Shown here piece after piece: positions 1 to 5,590 of a stretch of 5,590 nucleotides of DNA. The notes under the pieces are model-generated. The model did no database searches and was not told the DNA's origin. It was given only the letters and a program-made list of their open reading frames with translations. The DNA comes from Thermoplasmatota archaeon (GTDB lineage Archaea; Thermoplasmatota; Penumbrarchaeia; Penumbrarchaeales; Penumbrarchaeaceae), in NCBI GenBank assembly GCA_030591285.1, contig JAUVBH010000127.1, positions 1 through 5,590 on the forward strand, written 5' to 3'. The position numbers and the translations under genes were made by a program. Each line of letters starts with the position of its first letter. The stretch's first letter is position 1.

Positions 1-2492
1 AGGATGGTATTGCTGAAGCTGTATCCATCAGAAGGGACAATATCCCAAGGACAATGAAGAAGTTGAAAGAGGAGAACCTTGTCTACGAGGTCCTCAAGAG
101 GATCAAGGGTCTTCCCAGGAAGAGAAAGGCCTACTTCCTTTCGGAGAAGGGGCTCACTTATGCTAAAGATGTCAGGGACCTGATCGCGTATCACAAGGTC
201 TACCTACAGTTAGGTGACGGAAGCGTGAAGCTCGTCTACCTCAAGGATGTGCCTCCCTACCTCAATGCTAACATTTCACTTCTGGACATCCTTGAGATGA
301 TCGGAAAGGGTAACCTTGTGATCGAGAACAATGTTAGAAGATACCTTTCCGGTGAAGTTGAATCCCCCCGGGAGGTCAATCCCGAGGGTTTCATCTCATT
401 TTTACAAGATGTCCCCATGCCAAAGAGGTTCTACGGCAGGGAAAAAGAACTCAACAGTCTATTCGATTGGCTGGATGAGGAGGGTTCCTCTTTACTCTCA
501 ATCACAGGTATTGCTGGGATCGGAAAGACCACCCTTGCAGCAAAAGCTGCCAAGGAGATGGACGGGAGGATGCATGTCTTCTGGTATCGTTTCCATAAGT
601 GGGATTCAATTCGGAACCTTCTCTATTCCATCAGTAGATTCCTTGACCAGATGGGAAGATCCGGTCTCAAGACCTATCTGGATAACAATACCAGGCTTGA
701 TGTCAAGGAGTTTTACTCCATAATCGAGACAAGTATGAAGGACACCTCCATTTTCCTGGTCTTCGACGATTTCCAGAGGGCCGAGGATGAGATCGTGGAT
801 TTCTTCGGAAACCTGAAAGAGATGCTGGCCTCCCTTGAAATGGTCAAGGTGATCGTTGTTGGAAGGCAGGTCTTTCCATTCTATGATCGATCCGATGTTC
901 TGCTGAAGAAAGTGGTCAGGGAACTGAACCTGGAGGGTCTGGACAAGGAGAGCTGCAGGGGTCTCCTCAGTATCCCGGATATGGATGAATCCCTCTTCGA
1001 AAGAGTATATGACATCACAAAGGGTCACCCGCTTTTCCTTCAGCTCATCCTCTCCGCAGAGGACCTGGAGAACCAGAAGGATATCAAGCGTTACATCTAC
1101 GAGGAGATCTTCAAGAAGCTGGAGGAACGGGATTCCCTGCTGCTTCAGATAGCTTCGGTCTACAGATATCCCGCTCCATCATCGGCATTCTTCATTGAAG
1201 AGGGGCTGGACTTCACAACTCTTGATCACCTGGTCGAGGCCAATCTGATAATGGAGACCTCATACGATGAGTATGAGGCCCATGATCTGATCAAGGAATT
1301 CTTTTACAACAGGCTCACACCAAACCAGAAGATGCAGTATCATAACAAGGCCGCTGATTTCTACATGGATGTAGGAACGGACAGGACCACTGTGGAAGCG
1401 ATGTATCATATGGCCATGAGCGGTCAGTCCATCAAAGCACTGAAGCTTGCATCGAATTACGGTGAAAGGATCATCACAAGAGGGTATGTCGAACAGTTCG
1501 CATCCGTTCTATCCCTTCTGGAAAAGGAGATGAATGAACCCAGCAGTGAGTTCAGGGCGGTCTCAAGACTTCTAAAGGGAGAGGTCCAGATGATAATGGG
1601 GCGGTGGGATAGAGCGCTATCGGAATTCAAGAGGGCCTCTGCAATTGCCGAAGCCGAGGACAGGCCTTTGATAAGCGCCAGGGCAAATCTCCGACTGGGG
1701 TCGATAGAATCCAGGAGAGGCAACAAGGACAATGCCCAGAAAAGGCTCCAGAAAGCTCTTAGGATCGCACGTAGATTGAAGAACAAGGAGACCCAGGCAA
1801 AAGCCCTGCAAGCGCTGGGAGAGCTCTATTCAACAAAGGGGGAATTCAGGGAAGCCAAGAAGGACCTGAGGGAATCCCTTGACATTGCCCAGGAGCTAAA
1901 TGATCCGAACCTTGCTGCATCCTCTCATATTAACCTGGGGATAATTTACACAAACCAGGATAAACCGGAACTTGCAATAGATCAGTTTGGAAAGGCAATT
2001 CAGGTCATGGAGGAGGAGGATAATCCTCTTGTGATCGCCAGGGTCAAGATCAATCTTGGGACCGTTCAATCAATAATTGGCGACTATGGGAAAGCTATCG
2101 AGAACTTCGAAGATGCGATCGAATTATCCACAAGGTCAGGGGACCTGAGACAGCAGGGGTATGCACTTGCTGGAGCAGCTCATATCTATCTCCTTGACCG
2201 GGAACCGGATACAGCCAAGGATTATCTGGATGAAGCCCTGCAGATCTTCAAGCTTCTTGGAGAGAAATACAAGATAGCCTTGATCCAGCTGGACTATGCT
2301 AGATACCATGCAGCTTTGGATGAAAAGAAGCAGCTCATTTCAAGTCTGGACACCGTTATCGGTATACTCAAAGAGCTTGGGATAAAGTTTTACAACGAAA
2401 GGGTATCAAAGGATATTCTGTACCTTCTTAACAGAAAAGGTATGACCAAGGAATATGAAAGATACAGCAAGCTTGTGAAAAGCATAGGATAG
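1..2492 (+). CDS. Winged-helix / STAND NTPase / TPR regulator, 5'-truncated by the window
   Basis: The reading frame is open from the first complete codon (position 3) to TAG at 2490-2492, giving 829 visible residues; the true start lies left of the window. Residues here are numbered from the ATG at 54, which I regard as internal: the 17 codons before it encode the start of a helix-turn-helix, and no ribosome site is suitably spaced before it. Domains in order: DNA-binding winged helix (about -17 to 43), linker domain (44-120), STAND P-loop NTPase (121-330) with Walker A GxxGxGKT at 152-159 (Lys158) and Walker B IFLVFDD at 233-239, a winged-helix-like segment (331-440), helical repeats (445-500), seven TPR units (501-780) and capping helices. 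Proteins of this layout (MalT/LAL-like STAND regulators and archaeal relatives) act as ATP-dependent cytoplasmic switches; transcriptional control is inferred, and ligand and target genes are unknown. The downstream neighbour is convergent, so no operon partner is visible. Confidence 0.93.
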   Translation, partial: DGIAEAVSIRRDNIPRTMKKLKEENLVYEVLKRIKGLPRKRKAYFLSEKGLTYAKDVRDLIAYHKVYLQLGDGSVKLVYLKDVPPYLNANISLLDILEMIGKGNLVIENNVRRYLSGEVESPREVNPEGFISFLQDVPMPKRFYGREKELNSLFDWLDEEGSSLLSITGIAGIGKTTLAAKAAKEMDGRMHVFWYRFHKWDSIRNLLYSISRFLDQMGRSGLKTYLDNNTRLDVKEFYSIIETSMKDTSIFLVFDDFQRAEDEIVDFFGNLKEMLASLEMVKVIVVGRQVFPFYDRSDVLLKKVVRELNLEGLDKESCRGLLSIPDMDESLFERVYDITKGHPLFLQLILSAEDLENQKDIKRYIYEEIFKKLEERDSLLLQIASVYRYPAPSSAFFIEEGLDFTTLDHLVEANLIMETSYDEYEAHDLIKEFFYNRLTPNQKMQYHNKAADFYMDVGTDRTTVEAMYHMAMSGQSIKALKLASNYGERIITRGYVEQFASVLSLLEKEMNEPSSEFRAVSRLLKGEVQMIMGRWDRALSEFKRASAIAEAEDRPLISARANLRLGSIESRRGNKDNAQKRLQKALRIARRLKNKETQAKALQALGELYSTKGEFREAKKDLRESLDIAQELNDPNLAASSHINLGIIYTNQDKPELAIDQFGKAIQVMEEEDNPLVIARVKINLGTVQSIIGDYGKAIENFEDAIELSTRSGDLRQQGYALAGAAHIYLLDREPDTAKDYLDEALQIFKLLGEKYKIALIQLDYARYHAALDEKKQLISSLDTVIGILKELGIKFYNERVSKDILYLLNRKGMTKEYERYSKLVKSIG
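3..182 (+). other. N-terminal winged helix-turn-helix DNA-binding domain
   Basis: Translation from position 3 reads DGIAEAVSIRRDNIPRTMKK, the typical form of helix 2, turn and recognition helix of an archaeal MarR/TrmB-like winged helix (GIAEAVxIxxxxxxRxLKKL). It continues with a helix ending EENLV and a basic beta-wing (RIKGLPRKRKAYFLSEKGL). The 'K.YFLSEKG' strand closing the wing is common in archaeal regulators of this type. Helix 1 must lie to the left of position 1. The highly basic wing (KGLPRKRK) supports DNA contact. Family membership rests on pattern recognition; the specific operator is not deducible. Confidence 0.8.
183..413 (+). other. Linker domain between winged helix and NTPase
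   Basis: Residues 44-120 (numbered from the ATG at 54) form a small mixed alpha/beta segment: two short strands around a DG turn (VYLQLGDGSVKLVYLKDV), then a helix (SLLDILEMIGKG), a short strand (NLVIEN) and a polar, proline-containing stretch that leads into the NTPase at PMPKRFYGREKEL. Archaeal winged-helix/STAND proteins often carry such a 'DG...' spacer. I assign no function; it may relay the nucleotide state to the DNA-binding domain. Confidence 0.45.
414..1373 (+). other. STAND-class P-loop NTPase module with C-terminal winged-helix segment
   Basis: The module opens with the STAND entry motif FYGREKEL (residues 126-133 from the ATG at 54). Walker A TGIAGIGKTT follows at 151-160, with the catalytic Lys158 codon at 525-527. 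Walker B IFLVFDDF is at 233-240 with the tandem acidic pair D238-D239. A sensor-like strand KVIVVGRQ (265-272) carries Arg271. The GHPLFLQL motif (324-331) is the GxP signature found in NB-ARC/NACHT/MalT-like ATPases. The following winged-helix segment ends in AHDLIKEFF (409-417), where His410-Asp411 occupies the place of the MHD motif of NB-ARC proteins. All main nucleotide-binding motifs are intact, so an active ATP switch is expected; activity itself is inferred. Confidence 0.88.
1554..2393 (+). repeat. Seven tetratricopeptide repeats in exact 40-residue (120-bp) register
   Basis: Residues 501-780 (from the ATG at 54) split into seven 40-residue units with no insertion or deletion. The small residue at unit position 9 is G509, G549, G589, G629, G669, A709 and A749. 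Position 21 is Ala in six units (521, 561, 601, 641, 681, 721), and position 16 is Gly in four. Each unit has the TPR pattern of two amphipathic helices (LGxxYxxxGxxxxAxxxxxxALxI). The 40-residue period suits the longer TPR_12/MalT-like repeats rather than the canonical 34. The last two units are the most diverged, as is common at a solenoid cap. Such arrays bind peptides, partner proteins or small inducers and usually form the sensor of STAND proteins. Confidence 0.88.
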
Positions 2493-2515
2493 CCCTGCTG
2501 ATATCATTTGTAGGG
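2493..2515. other. Convergent intergenic junction with a small hairpin
   Basis: Only 11 bp (2493-2503) separate the TAG of the + gene (2490-2492) from the TGA of the - gene (read at 2506-2504). CCCTGC at 2493-2498 can pair with GTAGGG at 2510-2515 (five Watson-Crick pairs and one G-U on the + transcript; one A-C mismatch on the - transcript), with an 11-nt loop holding the palindrome TGATATCA (2499-2506). No long U-tract follows on either strand, so this is at best a weak transcript-end structure. Either transcript must run into the other gene, giving overlapping antisense 3' ends. Confidence 0.25.
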
Positions 2516-5500
2516 ATTTCCTGGCCTGATGTAGTAAGAATCATATTCTGGTATTCTTTCGATCCCTTTACCGCTGAACCGTGTACTTGTCAAGTAGGGG
2601 CTGTACTCACTTTTCCCCTTTGACGATTTGGGATCTATCCTTTCTCCGTTCTGGTTGAAGATCTCTGTTTTGTTCCTTTTGAATCGGATCACACCATTCA
2701 ATGACGTGGCAATGGATCTCTTGATGTTGCTACCCTGGGATGCTGGTGGGAGGCCTGGAAGTCTCGACAGATCAGGATCAATACCACTGATATTGGGTGT
2801 GTCGTTATCCATCTGACCATCCAACGAGGGGGCTGGCTTGTATTTTTCCCTTCTACCGGTCATTCCAGTTTCCCTTTTGACAATGATAACGATCAGACCT
2901 ATCAAGATGAATATTGCCATGATTGATATTATGAAGATCGGTGTGATGATCGGTCCACTGTTTTCACTGTTGTCGTCTGTTAACAATGGTATCTCATCAA
3001 CTCTTTTTCCAGTAATATTCTTTTGAACGATCAGGATGATACTATCTGAGACCGGAGAGGAGGCATTGTCATCAACGATGAATTTAATATTGTGAAAACC
3101 GTAGGTTAACTGAACATCCGCCAGATCAGATCCATTCCCTATTATCATTCCATCCATCATCCAGATGCAGGAGACATTCTGGCCATATGCAGTATCGGGA
3201 TCATTGAAACTTCCGATAAAATTCAGGTTCATTCCCTCGATCATGGTTGTCATGTTAGAGGGGGAAAGTATCTTGACATTCGTTGGGGGGTCATTGATCG
3301 GTAATACTTTGATAATTACCGTGGATTGAACTTGGTCAGACCCATCATTAGCTTTGAACAATATTTCTGATAAGCCGTTCCAATCTTGATCTGGAATGAC
3401 CTTGAAGCCACCTTCAGTTGGATTGACCGTGAGATTATTGCCAGGGACAAGAAGATAATTCAACTCATCCCCGTCTGGATCGATAAAGAATTCGGATGGT
3501 TCAATAAGATAATCCATGTCGTCCTCATTAATATGAAATTGATCTGGCATTTGATCATTTAGAGAAGGACCAGAATTTTGTATGGTAACTTCTTTAGATG
3601 CAATTTCACTCAATTCGATCCCATCATTCGAAGAAACAACAACCCTCCAGCTATCTCCCTTGTTGGTATGATCCTTATGGATGGAAGACGACAACAACGA
3701 TGAATTTTCATATTTGACAAAAGCGTCACCATTTACAAACCAATGATATGTGAACAGGATCTCATCCATGGGAGTTTCAAGATCAAATGTATCATTTGAA
3801 ACTGATACAACGATGTCATCCAATGTTGTTGGTTCATCATTCTGAAATAGGAGTTGAGGAGGTAATGGTCTACTATTGATGATCTCAATGGATCCAATTT
3901 CTATCTTCACGCACTCCATCCTTAATGTCATGTCATGAATATTGATCTGCAGGTCCCAATCTCCTGGGATTGTTTCTATCCCGGGGGTAATGCTCCAGAT
4001 CCATTCAGAGCCGTTGAAGATGGGCTCGGCATCAGGGATCACTCTCCATTCTTCCTGCTCCAATGATCGATATGACAAGGAGACATCAAGGTCACTCTGT
4101 TTCTGGATGTCATCTGAAAATGAAGCATGGATCGAGACTGTTTCCCCTCTCATTACAGACCTTGCAGGTTCAAATCTGCATGAAGTTAGTGAGGGTGGCA
4201 GATCATCAATGGTTTGTATGCTTCTGATGGATACCAAACCTGTTCCATGATCAGAATGGAGTTCAACTTTCAACTGAATTGCATCCATGTCATCTGAAAG
4301 GTCACCAAATGTAGATCCATTCCAGAATGGAATGAACATAGCTTTTTTTAGGAAATTGTTCCTCAAATCGCATTCAATGGATGTGAAGCCAGGTATCTGG
4401 ACTCCCGTGAGAGGATCGATCAGCCCAATGTAGACATTGTCTCCCTCCCCGATGCTATGAACTTCAATGGAAAGGTGATCAGGCCATTGTCCAATCTCCT
4501 TTTCCAGAGGTTCAGTGATGATATACTGGAATTTTTCACCATCTGACATATTGATATAACCAGGAGTCCAGTCAGCTGTGCATTGTTCGATATAGTGAAA
4601 TGATGAGAGATCATCCGAGTATGGAAGGGCAGTTGAATAATTCAGGCAGAGTGATCCTATCTGTGGTGTTTGGTGAACTTCACCTGATAATTGAAGTTCG
4701 ATCCTGAGAGTGGGAATTGTCACATTAGGTCCGAAAACATCAGCAAGAGGTATTACATGATCATATTGGGATCCATGTATGTAACCTTCTTTGAAATCTG
4801 AAAGGTTCAACCATCCCTCCTGCGGATAGATATGATCATCGAGTTCTCCATGCAGCAATCTGAACCCAATTGAGGTATTGTTGGGGGTCGTCACTTTGAT
4901 CCCGAGATCCTCCCATCGATCCAATGACAGCGGAGAGATCTCCTTCAGGATGACCGATCCTATATTTTGGTTAAGAGATATTCTCATGACCTTCAAAATA
5001 TACAGGTCGTCGACTTCCTGCAAATACCTGACAACATTACCAGATACTGGAGAGGAAATTTGTGTGGTGTGTTGATCTTCAATAATTTTATCTTCGGTGA
5101 AGTTGGACCACGGACAATCATCATATTTCAGCGAGAGATATCTGACCTCACCAGTCCCGGTAATATGTGATATCAAAATATTTTCACCAAACAGACTTGT
5201 GCTGATCTTCCTTACATTTACCAGATCAAGAGATCCCTCGATCCAATTATCTCCCTGGTCTGATGAATGAAAATATCTGATAAGATCCTCTCTCAATTCA
5301 CCAATGAATACGATGGTCTTTTTATTGTATGTTTGAACTTGGATGAAAGACGTATTTGGGTCCACTGTTGATATCACGGTTTCGTTGCTGAAAGATGTTC
5401 CATTATCTGTCGATGTTATCTGGTTAAGATATGCGATCTCAAGACCAACATGGGTGATGTAGAACAAATGGAGCGCTGAAGAGTTCTTTCCTTTAGAGAT

Positions 5501-5590
5501 ACCCAGAGACAGCTCTCCACAACTGCCGTCAGGGACTATCTTCGAACCACTCGTCCATGTGGAACCATCATACCTATACAGGCTGCAAGC
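2504..5590 (-). CDS. Giant membrane-anchored modular surface protein, 5'-truncated by the window
   Basis: Reading on the - strand, the frame is open from the right edge (5590) to TGA at 2506-2504, giving 1028 visible residues. The TTG at 5467-5465 (used here as residue 1) is not a convincing start: 41 codons before it are open and encode another propeller-like blade, and no ribosome site is suitably spaced. Domains in order: Asp-box beta-propeller (-40 to about 178), two beta-sandwich modules (180-420), two Ig-like modules (421-630), a cadherin-like module (631-725), a PKD-like module (726-816), one transmembrane helix (840-863) and a basic tail (864-987). Acidic residues precede the helix and KRETGMTGRREKYK follows it, giving N-out/C-in topology; a signal peptide should lie outside the window. 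Likely role, by inference: adhesion, glycan binding or other surface recognition. No catalytic sialidase residues can be assigned from the visible part. Sampled lines are about 42% GC against about 51% in the convergent neighbour. Confidence 0.9.
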   Translation of the reverse strand, partial: ACSLYRYDGSTWTSGSKIVPDGSCGELSLGISKGKNSSALHLFYITHVGLEIAYLNQITSTDNGTSFSNETVISTVDPNTSFIQVQTYNKKTIVFIGELREDLIRYFHSSDQGDNWIEGSLDLVNVRKISTSLFGENILISHITGTGEVRYLSLKYDDCPWSNFTEDKIIEDQHTTQISSPVSGNVVRYLQEVDDLYILKVMRISLNQNIGSVILKEISPLSLDRWEDLGIKVTTPNNTSIGFRLLHGELDDHIYPQEGWLNLSDFKEGYIHGSQYDHVIPLADVFGPNVTIPTLRIELQLSGEVHQTPQIGSLCLNYSTALPYSDDLSSFHYIEQCTADWTPGYINMSDGEKFQYIITEPLEKEIGQWPDHLSIEVHSIGEGDNVYIGLIDPLTGVQIPGFTSIECDLRNNFLKKAMFIPFWNGSTFGDLSDDMDAIQLKVELHSDHGTGLVSIRSIQTIDDLPPSLTSCRFEPARSVMRGETVSIHASFSDDIQKQSDLDVSLSYRSLEQEEWRVIPDAEPIFNGSEWIWSITPGIETIPGDWDLQINIHDMTLRMECVKIEIGSIEIINSRPLPPQLLFQNDEPTTLDDIVVSVSNDTFDLETPMDEILFTYHWFVNGDAFVKYENSSLLSSSIHKDHTNKGDSWRVVVSSNDGIELSEIASKEVTIQNSGPSLNDQMPDQFHINEDDMDYLIEPSEFFIDPDGDELNYLLVPGNNLTVNPTEGGFKVIPDQDWNGLSEILFKANDGSDQVQSTVIIKVLPINDPPTNVKILSPSNMTTMIEGMNLNFIGSFNDPDTAYGQNVSCIWMMDGMIIGNGSDLADVQLTYGFHNIKFIVDDNASSPVSDSIILIVQKNITGKRVDEIPLLTDDNSENSGPIITPIFIISIMAIFILIGLIVIIVKRETGMTGRREKYKPAPSLDGQMDNDTPNISGIDPDLSRLPGLPPASQGSNIKRSIATSLNGVIRFKRNKTEIFNQNGERIDPKSSKGKSEYSPYLTSTRFSGKGIERIPEYDSYYIRPGNPYK
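2507..2878 (-). other. Cytoplasmic tail of 124 residues, aromatic C-terminus
   Basis: Residues 864-987 follow the transmembrane helix. The tail starts with a basic juxtamembrane stretch, passes through a proline-rich segment (DPDLSRLPGLPPAS, 897-910), a lysine/arginine-rich amphipathic portion (NIKRSIATSLNGVIRFKRNK, 914-933) and a Ser/Lys region, and ends in a tyrosine-rich sequence (EYDSYYIRPGNPYK). No catalytic domain is recognisable. Surface anchors usually end within about 10-20 residues of the membrane, so a tail this long suggests an interaction with cytoplasmic partners. Confidence 0.7.
2879..2950 (-). other. Single C-terminal transmembrane helix
   Basis: Residues 840-863 form an uninterrupted hydrophobic stretch (ITPIFIISIMAIFILIGLIV and two more Ile/Val) of about 24 residues, long enough to span the membrane. 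It is preceded by an acidic, polar segment (VDEIPLLTDDNSENSG) and followed directly by KRETGMTGRREKYK, so the positive-inside rule puts the tail in the cytoplasm. It is too far from the C-terminus to be a PGF-CTERM or LPXTG-type sorting signal, which have short tails. Confidence 0.9.
3020..3292 (-). other. PKD-like module next to the membrane
   Basis: Residues 726-816 begin after the INDPP hinge and contain VKILSPSN, LNFIGSFNDPD, SCIWMMDGMIIGNGSD, YGFHNIKFIVDDNAS and DSIILIVQKN. The order (small strand with NDPD loop, 'W..DG' strand, 'G.H.I.F.V.D' strand) is that of PKD domains, in which 'YxFxxxGxHxVxLxVxD' is the usual signature. Here it reads LTYGFHNIKFIVDD, slightly degenerate. PKD modules are common near the membrane end of archaeal surface proteins and act as protein-binding or spacer domains. 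Confidence 0.62.
3293..3577 (-). other. Cadherin-like calcium-binding module
   Basis: Residues 631-725 match the bacterial/archaeal tandem cadherin-like module. They start with PDQFHINEDD, then FIDPDGDELNY at 661-671 (Asp663, Asp665 and Asp667 as likely calcium ligands), then a GGFKVIPDQDWNG strand and turn (686-698), then FKANDGSD (704-711), and a closing VIIKVLPINDPP strand. The DPDGD motif is encoded at about 3481-3467. Calcium would stiffen the stalk between this module and the PKD module that follows. Confidence 0.75.
3578..4207 (-). other. Two Ig-like beta-sandwich modules
   Basis: The first module (421-530) starts at the DDLPPS hinge and has the Ig-like order of strands GETVSIHASFSDD, LDVSLSYRS, EWRVIP, SEWIWSITP and GDWDLQINIHD. 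This pattern is typical of the Ig-fold modules of archaeal surface proteins. The second (531-630) starts at NSRPLPPQ and contains the PKD/Ig-like strand pair TYHWFVNGD and WRVVVSSNDG, ending in KEVTIQNSGPS. Proline-rich hinges mark each module border. These are probably spacer or stalk domains that hold the propeller away from the membrane. Confidence 0.6.
4208..4930 (-). other. Two beta-sandwich modules (lectin/discoidin-like in appearance)
   Basis: Residues 180-285 run from NNTSIGFRLLHGEL through alternating strands to LRIELQL and end in TPQIGSLCLNY. This ending resembles the closing strand (TPxLxSxxLxY) of a beta-sandwich module that recurs in archaeal and bacterial surface proteins. Residues 286-420 form a second all-beta segment (for example IEVHSIGEGDNVYIGLIDP and AIQLKVELHSDHGTGLVSIRSI), with a DPLTG turn. 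I could not assign either to a named family; discoidin, LamG or carbohydrate-binding folds are all possible. Confidence 0.4.
4934..5590 (-). other. Asp-box (BNR/sialidase-like) beta-propeller region
   Basis: Two good Asp-box motifs (S-x-D-x-G-x-x-[W/F]) are visible: STDNGTSF at residues 19-26 and SSDQGDNW at 68-75, numbered from the TTG at 5467. Two degenerate copies flank them: YDGSTW (Asp codon 5567-5569, Trp codon 5555-5557) and YDDCPW (115-120). The aromatic anchors are spaced about 55, 49 and 45 residues, which is one propeller blade each. Each is preceded by paired beta-strands ending in a hydrophobic-x-Tyr type pattern (IAYLNQ, LIRYFH, VRYLSL). A weaker element ends in DRWEDLG (183-189). 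The propeller continues beyond the right edge, so its blade count is unknown. Confidence 0.72.

Noticed and set aside
606..1028. Open frame of 140 codons on the - strand inside the NTPase region
   Set aside because: It lies wholly antisense to the conserved STAND domain, has no recognisable motif, and the + frame explains this stretch fully.
1457..1811. Two overlapping open frames on the - strand inside the TPR region
   Set aside because: They mirror the TPR-coding frame, have low-complexity Leu/Ser-rich translations and no start context; shadows of the real gene.
54..2492. STAND protein as an antiviral Avs-type or NLR-like defence gene
   Set aside because: STAND plus TPR occurs in defence proteins, but here the N-terminus is a DNA-binding winged helix rather than a nuclease, TIR, protease or pore-forming effector, and no defence or mobile genes are next to it. 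A regulator fits better, though the upstream region is unseen.
2879..2950. PGF-CTERM/archaeosortase or LPXTG-type anchoring signal
   Set aside because: The hydrophobic helix lacks a PGF or LPXTG motif before it, and 124 residues follow it, whereas sorting signals end in a short basic tail.
2628..3026. Two + strand open frames of 62 codons, one strongly hydrophobic
   Set aside because: The hydrophobic one is the reverse complement of the transmembrane helix codons of the - gene; the complement of Ile/Phe-rich codons reads as Met/Ile/Asn-rich by chance. No ribosome site.
3942..4250. Open frame of 102 codons on the + strand
   Set aside because: Antisense to an Ig-like module of the surface protein, with no domain pattern of its own.
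2504..5590. Functional or operonic pairing of the regulator with the surface protein
   Set aside because: The genes are convergent, cannot share a promoter, and no shared regulatory site is visible. Adjacency alone is not evidence.

Overview
The window holds two long protein-coding genes arranged tail to tail, separated by only 11 bp, and both run off the window. The organism is most likely a euryarchaeal-type archaeon, possibly Thermoplasmatota. This is inferred from the winged-helix/STAND/TPR regulator architecture, from a very large membrane-anchored surface protein built of propeller, Ig/PKD and cadherin-like modules, and from heavy AGG/AGA arginine codon use. No rRNA or other marker gene confirms it. 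No promoter or gene 5' end lies inside the window.

Left half, + strand, positions 1-2492: the C-terminal 829 residues of a multidomain regulator. A winged helix-turn-helix (already open at the left edge) is followed by a short linker domain, a STAND-class P-loop NTPase with intact Walker A and B motifs, a second winged-helix-like segment ending in an AHDLIKEF motif, and a TPR superhelix of seven units in perfect 40-residue register. By analogy with MalT/LAL-type proteins, it would sense a ligand or partner through the TPRs, switch through ATP binding, and act on DNA through the N-terminal winged helix.

Right half, - strand, positions 5590-2504: the C-terminal 1028 residues of a giant extracellular protein. 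In order it has an Asp-box (BNR/sialidase-like) beta-propeller that continues past the right edge, two beta-sandwich modules, two Ig-like modules, a cadherin-like calcium-binding module, a PKD-like module, one transmembrane helix, and an unusual cytoplasmic tail of about 124 residues. This reads as a cell-surface adhesion or recognition protein anchored in the membrane with N-out/C-in topology.

The two genes are convergent, so they are not an operon, and nothing in the sequence links their functions. I see no mobile element, CRISPR array, RNA gene or clear defence system. The most useful observations are that both apparent start codons are internal artefacts, that the TPR array has no indels, and that the surface protein shows a regular blade spacing and a long conserved-looking cytoplasmic tail.
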